Assembly: GCA_947644625.1 (NCBI GenBank)
Contig: CANRZY010000015.1
Coordinates: forward strand, 1 to 33,624
DNA: 33,624 nucleotides
Reading direction: 5' to 3'
Origin: an uncultured Pseudoflavonifractor sp.
GTDB taxonomy: Bacteria > Bacillota > Clostridia > Oscillospirales > Oscillospiraceae
Part shown: piece after piece, positions 8,001 to 16,268 of the stretch
Position numbering within the stretch: the stretch's first letter is position 1
Layout: each line of letters starts with the position of its first letter
Notes under the pieces: generated by a model
Seen by the model: the letters and a program-made list of their open reading frames with translations, nothing else
What the model was told of the DNA's origin: nothing
The model's database searches: none
Program-made: the position numbers and the translations under genes

Positions 8001-9158
8001 ATGAAAAAAAACAGACGCTTTATCCCGGTCAGCCTTGGCTTGGCTTTGATCCTTATGCTTACCGGCTGTATGAGCAGCCCCGGAGGACCCTCCGAAACAA
8101 TACAGCCTTCCGCCTCTCTTCCTGAGGAAGTTACCCCCACCCCTCAAAAGAAGCTGCAAATCGCCCTATGTTCCAGTCCGGAGGCCATTGACGACGCCTC
8201 CCGCAACGCCGCTTGTTATGATGGCGCTCTTGCCTTTACCCTTGCCAGAGGCGATTTGGATTCTCTGACCCCTCTTCAGGAATCCTCTGGCGATCCGGTC
8301 ACAGCCCTTCGGGCCTTTCGTGAATTGGCCCCTACCTTTGATGTGATGATATTCGTAGGCTCCACCTTTTCAGAGTTATCTACCATCGCTTTGGAAAATC
8401 CCGAAAAATATTTTATTTTGGTAGATACGCCCCTTTTGGATCCTTCGGGCTCCGAGATCCAGGTAAGTAATATCTGTACGCTCCAGTTTGCCGAACAGGA
8501 ATGTGGTTTTCTTGCCGGCGCTGCCGCCGCTCTGGAATCTCAGACCGGCTATATCGCCGTAGTCAGCGATCTGCTCTCTCCCTCTAACCTTCATTATTAC
8601 TACGGCTTCCGCTCCGGCGTGGCGTATGCCAACGGCAATTTTGGCACCTCCGCCGAAGTCATTAACCACCCCTCCTATGCCGGAGTCAACGCAGACGGAA
8701 CCCTTCAGGAGGGGAATTTTGTGGGGAGAACCACAGACCTGAATACCGCTTACGCTCTGACAAGCTCTTTGATCGACGAGGGCTGCGACATTCTTTTCAT
8801 TACCGCCGCAGGTCCCGCACGGGATGGAGCCTACGCCGCCGTCAAGGAACGGGAGGGCGTCAGGATCATTGGCGCAGAGGCAGATCAATCCTCCCGTGGG
8901 GAATATGACAATGGAAACACAGTCCTTTTCTCAGTAACCAAGGATTTTGCCGGTAATATAGAAGACCAGCTTTATAACATTGTCAACGGCTCCTTTCAGG
9001 GGGGCGCCCTTAACCTCAGCGCTGCGAATGACGCCATCGGCTACATCTCTTCCCCCGAAAAGCAACAGCTCAGCGACCAAACGCTCCAGCGGCTCGCGGA
9101 TATCTATCCTTTGATGAAGGACGGAACCATCGTTCCTCTGTCGGCTCCTCCTGTGTGA
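8001..9158 (+). CDS. BMP-family (Med/PnrA-like) substrate-binding lipoprotein
   Basis: Extracytoplasmic lipoprotein of the basic membrane protein family; characterised members bind purine nucleosides for ABC importers. It has 385 residues. The signal peptide ends in the lipobox LTGC with lipidated Cys23, and a Pro/Ser/Thr-rich linker runs to about residue 55. The two-lobed periplasmic-binding fold follows, with the family pattern CGFLAGAAAA in the first lobe. The ATG at 8001 was chosen over an upstream in-frame ATG because AGGAGG lies 6 bases before it and the N-terminus then becomes a normal MKKN signal. No ABC ATPase or permease is adjacent, so the transporter must be encoded elsewhere or the protein acts alone. 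Confidence 0.85.
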   Translation: MKKNRRFIPVSLGLALILMLTGCMSSPGGPSETIQPSASLPEEVTPTPQKKLQIALCSSPEAIDDASRNAACYDGALAFTLARGDLDSLTPLQESSGDPVTALRAFRELAPTFDVMIFVGSTFSELSTIALENPEKYFILVDTPLLDPSGSEIQVSNICTLQFAEQECGFLAGAAAALESQTGYIAVVSDLLSPSNLHYYYGFRSGVAYANGNFGTSAEVINHPSYAGVNADGTLQEGNFVGRTTDLNTAYALTSSLIDEGCDILFITAAGPARDGAYAAVKEREGVRIIGAEADQSSRGEYDNGNTVLFSVTKDFAGNIEDQLYNIVNGSFQGGALNLSAANDAIGYISSPEKQQLSDQTLQRLADIYPLMKDGTIVPLSAPPV

Positions 9159-9167
9159 ACTTTTTCA

Positions 9168-9205
9168 TAAAAAAATCACCATCCAACCGGATGGTGATTT
9201 TTTTA
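9168..9205. terminator. Bidirectional terminator between convergent genes
   Basis: ATCACCATCC (9175-9184) pairs with GGATGGTGAT (9189-9198 region) around a 4-base loop, flanked by an A-run on the left and a T-run on the right. It can stop both the BMP gene (plus) and the SleB-like gene (minus). Confidence 0.9.
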
Positions 9206-9214
9206 TGAGAGATG

Positions 9215-10006
9215 TTATCCGTAAAAGGAGTGGGCGCCGATAGTGGCAATCAGGCTCTTGTTCCGGGAGGCCCAGCAGGATTTTCCGGCCCCATTGAAAT
9301 AGTAAGCCCCAGGGACCACATTGGCTCCCTCCAACGCCAACCGGGCCGCCAGAATGGATTCCGCATTGGGTACGGCGTTGGTGGCGCCGGGGAACTGGTT
9401 GGGAGAATAAATGACCTCCGCCACAGTGTTGGGAAAACGGGCGCTGTTTACCCGGTTCAGGATCACATTCCCCACCGCCATCTTCCCCTCCAGAGGCTGA
9501 TTGCCGCTTTCGTGGGTAATGACTCTGGCCAGCAGATCCAGGGTCGTATCATCGTAGGGGATATCCTCCCCGCTGAGAGGCACACCGCCGGAATAGAGCT
9601 CTACCTTACCGCTCCAGCCAATCCAGGCTCCCAGCGCGGTGGCCAGCACCCGGGCCGGGACCAGGGCGGTCCCGTCAGCCCAGCCCTTTACCTTCCCGGC
9701 AATGTAGAGATAGCGCCCGTTGACGACCATATAGGGATCCCCCACCCTCACCGTCATGGTAAGATCCTCCGCCGCAGCGGTAAAGGTCCCGTCCTCCCAG
9801 GTGATCTCCGCGTCGGGGCGAAGTGTCTGAACGCCGCCGTAAAAAGGAATATACGCTGTTCCGTCATGGATCTCTGCGGTATAGTAGGCCAGCTCGTCAT
9901 TCACCATGACCTCAACGCTGGAAAGCTCCTCCCCGGCATAGGCGGGTACGGAAAGGCCCAGGGTCAAAGCCAGCGCCAGCAGAGAGGAAAAGATCCGCTT
10001 CTTCAT
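9215..10006 (-). CDS. SleB-type cell wall hydrolase with copper-amine-oxidase-like N-terminal domain
   Basis: Secreted peptidoglycan hydrolase of the spore cortex lytic (SleB/CwlJ) group. Of 263 residues, 1-24 are a signal peptide ending AYA. A copper amine oxidase N-terminal-like domain, a common substrate- or wall-binding module in clostridial secreted proteins, spans about 30-145. The hydrolase domain (about 155-263) contains ARVITHESGNQ with the likely catalytic Glu, then GKMAVGNVILNRV and a C-terminal YYFNG. AAGGAGCG precedes the ATG and a strong promoter is upstream. A role in cortex breakdown or vegetative wall turnover is inferred; no ypeB partner is adjacent. Confidence 0.85.
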   Translation of the reverse strand: MKKRIFSSLLALALTLGLSVPAYAGEELSSVEVMVNDELAYYTAEIHDGTAYIPFYGGVQTLRPDAEITWEDGTFTAAAEDLTMTVRVGDPYMVVNGRYLYIAGKVKGWADGTALVPARVLATALGAWIGWSGKVELYSGGVPLSGEDIPYDDTTLDLLARVITHESGNQPLEGKMAVGNVILNRVNSARFPNTVAEVIYSPNQFPGATNAVPNAESILAARLALEGANVVPGAYYFNGAGKSCWASRNKSLIATIGAHSFYG

Positions 10007-10042
10007 AGGGCATCGCTCCTTGTTTCCGGTTTGAAGCCATTT

Positions 10043-10079
10043 GTTACCATATTGTAACCTATTTTATGCCGGATTGCAA
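10043..10079 (-). promoter_or_regulatory. Promoter of the SleB-like hydrolase with a small dyad over the -10
   Basis: On the minus strand TTGCAA (10079-10074), a 17-bp spacer and TACAAT (10056-10051) form a strong sigma-A-like promoter. GTTAC (10043-10047) and GTAAC (10054-10058) form a 5-bp inverted repeat with a 6-base centre overlapping the -10, a possible operator for an unknown regulator. Confidence 0.65.
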
Positions 10080-10126
10080 GCCCCAGTTCCTCATACCGTC
10101 AGGCCAACGGTCAGGACCCTCCTGCC

Positions 10127-10152
10127 GGACCGCCGGGGACGGCGGTCCTTAC
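10127..10152. repeat. Short palindromic repeat ending in TTAC
   Basis: GGACCGCC (10127-10134) and GGCGGTCC (10141-10148) flank GGGGAC, followed by TTAC. The 22-base palindrome is identical to the copy at 30107-30128. It overlaps the last codons of the membrane protein gene that ends at 10149 and has no T-run. Confidence 0.65.
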
Positions 10153-10769
10153 AGGTCTTTGGGAAATGCGGTTTCGTCCTGCTCCCGGTCCCCATCCTTA
10201 TCCCGAAAGCAGCGGCGCAGTTCAAAGAGGTTCGCCATGAGCATTACGGCTATGACGCAGCCCACCACAGCCGCTCCCACCATCCCCCACTCCCACCCTT
10301 CCCAGGGAAGCAGCTCTCTCAGGGCTCCGGCAAGAGAGATGGCCGTAAGCAGCAGGATATAGGCTGTCCGGCGGCGGCGCAGGCGGCAAGCCAGGGTATC
10401 GTTTGACCGCTGATACCCCTCCGCAAGAGCCGCCAGGTCGGTGAGAAACTGAAAGTGAAAATAGATGGTCGCTGCCTCCAGCAGCAGATCCAGAAAGAGG
10501 ATGTGCCCTTCCGCGCTTCCGCCGGTCCAGGAGAAAAGCCAGTCTGCCCCGCTCCAGATGGCTTCCAGGATCGCCAGAGACCGCAAAAGAAGGAGCTCCC
10601 GCCTCTCTTCGGACAGGGCGTTGATGGCAGCCAGCAAAAGCAGCCACCCCACAAATCGGGGCAGGATGCTCACCGGACCCAGGTTAAAGTCAAAATGCAG
10701 GAAAAAATATCCCCAGGCGGCGTGAGACAGGCCTTGGTATACCCTCTCATTTTTATCCTCCAAGCCCAT
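10149..10769 (-). CDS. Unknown membrane protein, third gene of the BlaI/M56 operon
   Basis: Not recognised. It has 206 residues with about five hydrophobic segments, near 17-50 (probably two), 85-110, 135-150 and 160-180, and short charged loops including RLRRRRT. The start overlaps the end of the M56 gene by 17 bases and has AAGGAGGGG just before the ATG, so it is co-transcribed and probably translationally coupled. Its place in the operon suggests it is an effector or partner of the sensor system, but the sequence gives no reaction. The last bases coincide with a palindromic repeat, so the C-terminal tail may have been shaped by it. Confidence 0.75.
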   Translation of the reverse strand: MGLEDKNERVYQGLSHAAWGYFFLHFDFNLGPVSILPRFVGWLLLLAAINALSEERRELLLLRSLAILEAIWSGADWLFSWTGGSAEGHILFLDLLLEAATIYFHFQFLTDLAALAEGYQRSNDTLACRLRRRRTAYILLLTAISLAGALRELLPWEGWEWGMVGAAVVGCVIAVMLMANLFELRRCFRDKDGDREQDETAFPKDL

Positions 10770-12693
10770 CCCCTCCTTCCATCGGCAGCAGGGTCAGGGA
10801 AGCCGCCCTCTCGCCGTTCAGGTACAGGTCCGCCGCGTAGGCGGCGGGAAGATCAAGCCGTTCCTCCCAGCTACTGCCGCCGCCGGAGAGAAAGATCTCG
10901 TCTTCCCATTCATAGTCAAGGTTTTTTTGGGCATAGCTGTCCCCCTGGTTGTTGCCGCCGCTCCACTCCGCCTCATCGGAGGAGGGGAAGGCCAGGGGCT
11001 TCAGATCGGGCCGGGGCTCCCCGGTCTTCATGGGATGGTACACGACGCCCATGCTCTGATACCGGCCTCTGTTCTCCGCGGGACCGGCGTAGTCGGCTAC
11101 CATCATTTGCTGAAAAGAACCGGTAAAGATCCCGTCCGGGACAGGGGTGGTATCATAGGAGGAAATTCCCATCCAATTGGCCTCTCCCCGGCTTTCCACC
11201 CAGCAGGCGCTTTGCCAGCGCAGGCGAAGGGTAAACTCCCCCGCCGCCGCGGCGTACTCCCAGGAGGGCAGATTCAGATCGCCTCCGCTGCGGGTATCCC
11301 CCTGGACCGTGGCAAACTCTCCCTGGGGGGTCACCACCCAACGCTCCCCCTCCCGCTCCGCCCGGAGAGGCTGGAGCGCCCTCCAGCGCTCATGGAACAG
11401 GCCGCTCCACTCCTCCCCCTTGGGACTCTGGCCCAGGGTGAGGGCCAGAACACCCTCGTAGACATTTTCTTCCACCTGGGTCAGGTTATAGATCTGATAC
11501 CCTTCCCACCAATCAATGGTATGCCCTTTTAGCCCCATCTCCTCCCAGCTCCATAGCGGAGCGGTGGAATAGTACCCCGCCAGAGCATTTTGCTCCGAGA
11601 GGGGGGCGCACATGGCCCGATAGTCCAGCCGCTTGGTCAGCACCGCCTTGGCGTAGGCGTCAAAGGCCCCGGCATAGGTGGCGCAGAACGCCGTCCGGGC
11701 GTAGGCCAGGTCGGCGGCGGCAGAACCGGCCAGGCCCCGGTTGGGAAACGACGCCCGCGCCCCCACCGCCAATGGGACCGCCAGCACCAACAGCACGCAC
11801 ACCGACGCCAGGGCCATCCCTCCGGGATACCGCTTGAAGCGGGCAATGGCCTCAATGCGGCGGCGGATGTTTTTCCCTCCGTTGGCAATGGAGGAGGTCC
11901 CCGGCATACGGGCGTATTTTTCCTGCGCCATCTCCAGCAGGATAAATCCATACTCCCGGCGCTCCTCCCCCTCCAACCGTTCCAGCACCCGCTGGTCGCA
12001 GAGAGCCTCCAGGTCGTTACCCGCCTGGTCGGCGCACAACCAAAGTAGAGGGTTGCACCAATGCAGACAGCGGAAAAGGGCGATGAGCCACCCCCACAGC
12101 GCATCCTTATGCTTCAGGTGCAGCAGCTCGTGGAGAAGCACCTTTTCGTCCGCCTCCCGCTCCGCCGGCAGAGCCAGCACAGGCCGGAATACCCCGCAAA
12201 TAAAAGCGGTGGACAGTCCCGGTACCTTCACAGCCGGGCAGACAGGCAGACCGTAAGCTTCCGCCACCCCCCGGATCCGTTCCTCATCCACCACCTGTCC
12301 CTTTTTTAACGCCAGCCGCAGGCGAAGATAGGATACAATATACCGAAGCAGGAAAAACAATACTCCCACAGTGTAAAGGAAAAACAGCCATTCCCCCACC
12401 ACGGCAGGCATCTTCAATACCGGCAGCGGGACTGGAGCAGTCACCCTGGCCAGGGCCCCATATTCCCCGGTGAAGGCGGAACGAAGCCATTCCACATAGA
12501 AGGGCCAGTTTAGAAGGGTATACCGCCCGGACCACCCCGCCGGGAGCAGCAGGACCAGCGCCAGCACCCCCCAGGCGGCAAACTGCCACCGTGGGGAAAG
12601 CTTATCCCGAAACAGGGCCTTCACCGCCAGTAGCAGCACCGCCACGCCGGAGGCAGTCAGAGTCTGGAGCAAAAAGGACCAGATATCCCTCAC
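10753..12693 (-). CDS. M56 (BlaR1/MecR1-like) membrane metalloprotease sensor with an unusual C-terminal domain
   Basis: Gluzincin membrane protease of the BlaR1/MecR1 type, which on sensing a signal leads to loss of the partner repressor. It has 646 residues. Transmembrane segments lie near 8-27, 37-53 and 98-120, and a last one near 293-312. HELLH with zinc ligands His188 and His192 and catalytic Glu189 is followed by a second motif with Glu229 (LEALCDQ). The external part (about 320-646) lacks the STxK...KTG arrangement of penicillin-binding sensor domains. It is Trp- and acid-rich and matches no fold I recognise. The start is GTG at 12693, 3 bases after the blaI-like stop, with GGAGG upstream. 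Confidence 0.88.
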   Translation of the reverse strand: MRDIWSFLLQTLTASGVAVLLLAVKALFRDKLSPRWQFAAWGVLALVLLLPAGWSGRYTLLNWPFYVEWLRSAFTGEYGALARVTAPVPLPVLKMPAVVGEWLFFLYTVGVLFFLLRYIVSYLRLRLALKKGQVVDEERIRGVAEAYGLPVCPAVKVPGLSTAFICGVFRPVLALPAEREADEKVLLHELLHLKHKDALWGWLIALFRCLHWCNPLLWLCADQAGNDLEALCDQRVLERLEGEERREYGFILLEMAQEKYARMPGTSSIANGGKNIRRRIEAIARFKRYPGGMALASVCVLLVLAVPLAVGARASFPNRGLAGSAAADLAYARTAFCATYAGAFDAYAKAVLTKRLDYRAMCAPLSEQNALAGYYSTAPLWSWEEMGLKGHTIDWWEGYQIYNLTQVEENVYEGVLALTLGQSPKGEEWSGLFHERWRALQPLRAEREGERWVVTPQGEFATVQGDTRSGGDLNLPSWEYAAAAGEFTLRLRWQSACWVESRGEANWMGISSYDTTPVPDGIFTGSFQQMMVADYAGPAENRGRYQSMGVVYHPMKTGEPRPDLKPLAFPSSDEAEWSGGNNQGDSYAQKNLDYEWEDEIFLSGGGSSWEERLDLPAAYAADLYLNGERAASLTLLPMEGGDGLGG

Positions 12694-12696
12694 CGC

Positions 12697-13059
12697 TTAC
12701 ACCTCCATCTCGTCCAGCAGACGGCGCAGCTCCTCCCGCTCCTGGGCGGAGATGGGCTTTTCCTTCAAAAAGGCCGCCACCAGGTCTCCGGCGGCTCCCC
12801 GGTAGACCCGCTCCAAAAAATCACTTCTGGCCTGGGCCCGGCAAGCCTCCCGGCTTAAAGCGGCCCGGTAAACACGGGGATAGCCCTCCCCCCCGATCTC
12901 CACCAGAGACTTGGCCTCCATACGGGTAAGGTAGGTGAGCACCGTATTCCGGTTCCAGCCAGTGGTCTCCCGCAGCGCCTGGGTAAGCTGCCCCAGGGTA
13001 GCCCCACCGCTGTCCCATAGAGTATCCAACACCAGCCATTCCTTCTCTGATATCTGCAT
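12697..13059 (-). CDS. BlaI/MecI/CopY-family transcriptional repressor
   Basis: Dimeric winged-helix repressor that is probably controlled by the adjacent M56 protease. It has 120 residues, the usual length. The N-terminal winged helix (about 1-75) includes EKEWLVLDTLW and the recognition-helix region WNRNTVLTYLTRMEAKSLV. The C-terminal dimerisation helices end in LRRLLDEMEV. The ATG has AGGAGG 8 bases upstream, and that Shine-Dalgarno overlaps one of two operator dyads, indicating autoregulation. The signal may or may not be a beta-lactam, since the partner lacks the penicillin-binding domain and no beta-lactamase gene is adjacent. Confidence 0.93.
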   Translation of the reverse strand: MQISEKEWLVLDTLWDSGGATLGQLTQALRETTGWNRNTVLTYLTRMEAKSLVEIGGEGYPRVYRAALSREACRAQARSDFLERVYRGAAGDLVAAFLKEKPISAQEREELRRLLDEMEV

Positions 13060-13069
13060 AAAAGGACCT

Positions 13070-13108
13070 CCTACAAGTGTAGTGCCATTATGATACTACA
13101 CTTGTAGG
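13070..13108. promoter_or_regulatory. Paired BlaI-type operators
   Basis: CCTACAAGTGTAGT (13070-13083) and ACTACACTTGTAGG (13095-13108) form a perfect 14-bp inverted repeat with an 11-bp centre. Each arm is itself a TACAnnTGTA dyad, the operator core of BlaI/MecI repressors, with centres 25 bp apart. One dyad covers the promoter spacer and -10, the other the ribosome site. Confidence 0.88.
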
Positions 13109-13121
13109 AGGCCTTTGTCAA
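13093..13121 (-). promoter_or_regulatory. Promoter of the BlaI/M56 operon
   Basis: On the minus strand a perfect TTGACA (13121-13116), a 17-bp spacer and TAGTAT (13098-13093). The distal operator dyad lies in the spacer and reaches the -10, so bound repressor should block RNA polymerase. Confidence 0.88.
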
Positions 13122-13151
13122 GGAGAATTTTGTTCCCGCGCAGGAAAGACA

Positions 13152-13181
13152 AAGCGGCGCGTGGGGTTCCACGCGCCGCTT
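13152..13181 (-). terminator. Terminator after guaB
   Basis: AAGCGGCGCGTGG (13152-13164) and CCACGCGCCGCTT (13169-13181) form a 13-bp stem with a 4-base loop. On the minus strand it is followed by a T-rich tail (TTTGTCTTTCC). It separates guaB from the upstream end of the BlaI operon. Confidence 0.8.
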
Positions 13182-13189
13182 CATTCATA

Positions 13190-14671
<1,482 letters not shown>

Positions 14672-14701
14672 TCATCCTTCCTTTTTTATAAAATTTTATC
14701 T

Positions 14702-14730
14702 ATTTTAATCTCCCCCGGACAGATTGTCAA
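14702..14730 (-). promoter_or_regulatory. Promoter of guaB
   Basis: Minus-strand TTGACA (14730-14725), a 17-bp spacer and TAAAAT (14707-14702). The -35 and spacer lie inside the last codons of the thioesterase gene, so guaB can be transcribed separately from the genes upstream of it. Confidence 0.85.
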
Positions 14731-15454
14731 GAGTCAAAATTCCGTGGAAACGCTCCTCCCCATCCAGGGTCTCTCCCCCCACGCAAAAGTCGTCCCCCTC
14801 CCGGCCTGTCCGAAGGCGGATGGTCTCTCCCGCAAGACACTCCGTCAGGTAGCATAACTGAAGGCGGGAGACATATTTCCCTTTGCCGATGGTCTCCATA
14901 TCCAAAGCGTCGCATAAAAAATCGGCATAGCGGGCGTTGTTCACGTGACCGTTCCAATCCGTATCGGAATAGTGGAGCCGCCGCTCCTCCGCGATTTTCA
15001 ACCCCTCCGGCAGGCGAAGCTTACGGAGGGAGTCTGTCCGGCAGAGGCTTCCTCCGCTGCTTCCCTCGATCTCCCCGATCCCGGACAAATGGAGAAGCTT
15101 ATGGTCGTCCCGTCCCGCCAGCACCCAGGCGGAGAGGGCTTGTCCCACCAGCTCTCCCTGCACCGAAAGGTCAAATTCCCGGTACATCACCGCCGCTTTT
15201 CCTCCCCGGTGCCAGGTCTTGACCGTCACCTGCTCGTCCCACAGAAGAGGCCGCTTCAGCTCATAGCGGACCCTTGCCAACATCCAAAAGGCATTATACT
15301 TATCCCGAAGCTCCGGGCCCGAAAGGTGAAGCGCGTCGGCAGCCTGGGTGCCCGCCTCCTGCAAAAGCTCCAGCACCGCCGAAGGCCGGGCATGACCAAA
15401 CAGGTCCAGCTCCCGAAAATCGATCCGGTAGGCCTGCTCAAAAAAAACGTCCAT
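14705..15454 (-). CDS. Acyl-ACP thioesterase (FatA-like, double hotdog)
   Basis: Hydrolyses acyl-ACP to release fatty acid and ACP in the cytoplasm. It has 249 residues, normal for bacterial members. There are two hotdog domains. The first begins YRIDFRELDLFGHARPSAVL with WMLARVRYELKRPLLWDE. The second contains the catalytic-region motif YSDTDWNGHVNNARYADF with the expected Asn-x-His. The ATG at 15454 was chosen because it overlaps the upstream stop as TGATG and has GGAGAAGG before it. It is translationally coupled to the zinc-ribbon gene. Whether it serves fatty acid release or another acyl-carrier pathway is not readable. Confidence 0.85.
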   Translation of the reverse strand: MDVFFEQAYRIDFRELDLFGHARPSAVLELLQEAGTQAADALHLSGPELRDKYNAFWMLARVRYELKRPLLWDEQVTVKTWHRGGKAAVMYREFDLSVQGELVGQALSAWVLAGRDDHKLLHLSGIGEIEGSSGGSLCRTDSLRKLRLPEGLKIAEERRLHYSDTDWNGHVNNARYADFLCDALDMETIGKGKYVSRLQLCYLTECLAGETIRLRTGREGDDFCVGGETLDGEERFHGILTLDNLSGGD

Positions 15455-16065
15455 CAGCCCTTCTCCTTTCCGCCAATGGTAAGGGTATAGCGGCAGCAAA
15501 GATCCTCCAGATCCTCCCCGGTGGCTGCGGGAAGCCGGAGCTTGGCCCCACAGTGGGCGCAGGCCAGCTCCACAGCACTGTAAAGCACTTTCACCTTATA
15601 GTCCTTCATCCCGCAGGAGCAGGAAATACCACCCCGGGCCGCAATCTCCTTCAGCTCCCCCAGGACCTCGGTCATAATGGTCTCATTGAGGAAGGTTCTT
15701 TCTCCCCCCGGTTTTTCCGCCATTTGAGCGGTGGCTTCCTCCAGGCGGCGGACCGCCCGGAAGACCGCATCCTCCTCCCCTACATAGAGGCAGTCAAGCC
15801 CGGTCGCTTTACAGGAAAAGGCCAACGCTTTCTCATGGAGAAAGTCGTGGGCGCCGCAGCGGACATGGTGGTCCCGGCCACAGTAAGGGCAGGGAACGGT
15901 GAGATCCACATGATCCGCCTCCATCTCCACCAAAAGAGCGGAGCCTCCGCAGGGGCAGGGGAGCTTGTCCGAAGAAGCGGCCAGGCGAAAAACACTCCGC
16001 TCCACCACCACAGACTGCTTACACTTGGGACAGAGATAGGCTAAGGTACGTTTCGGCTCTTCCAT
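15454..16065 (-). CDS. Cysteine-rich multi-zinc-ribbon protein of unknown function
   Basis: Not recognised. It has 203 residues with 15 cysteines: CPKC 12/15, CPC 37/39, CPYC 59/62, singles at 70, 85 and 92, CSC 149/151, CAHC 169/172 and CC 190/191. The spacing suggests two or three zinc ribbons at the ends, joined by a charged helical middle (about 95-145). There is no signal peptide or membrane segment, so it is probably cytoplasmic. AGGAGAAG precedes the ATG. It is coupled by a one-base overlap to the acyl-ACP thioesterase gene. A 171-bp hairpin element begins 33 bp upstream of its start. Confidence 0.75.
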   Translation of the reverse strand: MEEPKRTLAYLCPKCKQSVVVERSVFRLAASSDKLPCPCGGSALLVEMEADHVDLTVPCPYCGRDHHVRCGAHDFLHEKALAFSCKATGLDCLYVGEEDAVFRAVRRLEEATAQMAEKPGGERTFLNETIMTEVLGELKEIAARGGISCSCGMKDYKVKVLYSAVELACAHCGAKLRLPAATGEDLEDLCCRYTLTIGGKEKG

Positions 16066-16097
16066 TATTCTTCTCCTCTTCCTTCATGGAGTCTGGG

Positions 16098-16268
16098 TAC
16101 CTTCGCTTGACAAGGGCAGACACGGTTTTGCGGGGCCCAGAGGGCCCCAAAGGGTGTGATGGCAAGGCCGCAGGGCGCAGGCTTACTGACGTAAGTCAAG
16201 CCCGAGAACGCCGCCAGCGCACCTTTTGGGGCCCTCTGGGGCGTGTTTGCCCTTGTCAAGCGAAGGTA
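16098..16268. mobile_element. 171-bp hairpin repeat element (MITE-like)
   Basis: Outer arms 16098-16124 and 16242-16268 pair over 27 bp with a single G-U wobble. After an asymmetric bulge, inner arms 16136-16158 and 16218-16240 pair again. The centre holds a further small dyad, CTTAC-TGAC-GTAAG (16182-16195). Both ends read TA-CCTTCGC inward, so a TA target duplication of the IS630/mariner kind is possible but cannot be told from the palindrome itself. There is no coding frame of note. A related but degraded left end occurs at 5837-5875. The stop codon of the acetyltransferase gene lies inside the right arm. A strong folded terminator-like RNA is an alternative reading. Confidence 0.7.
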
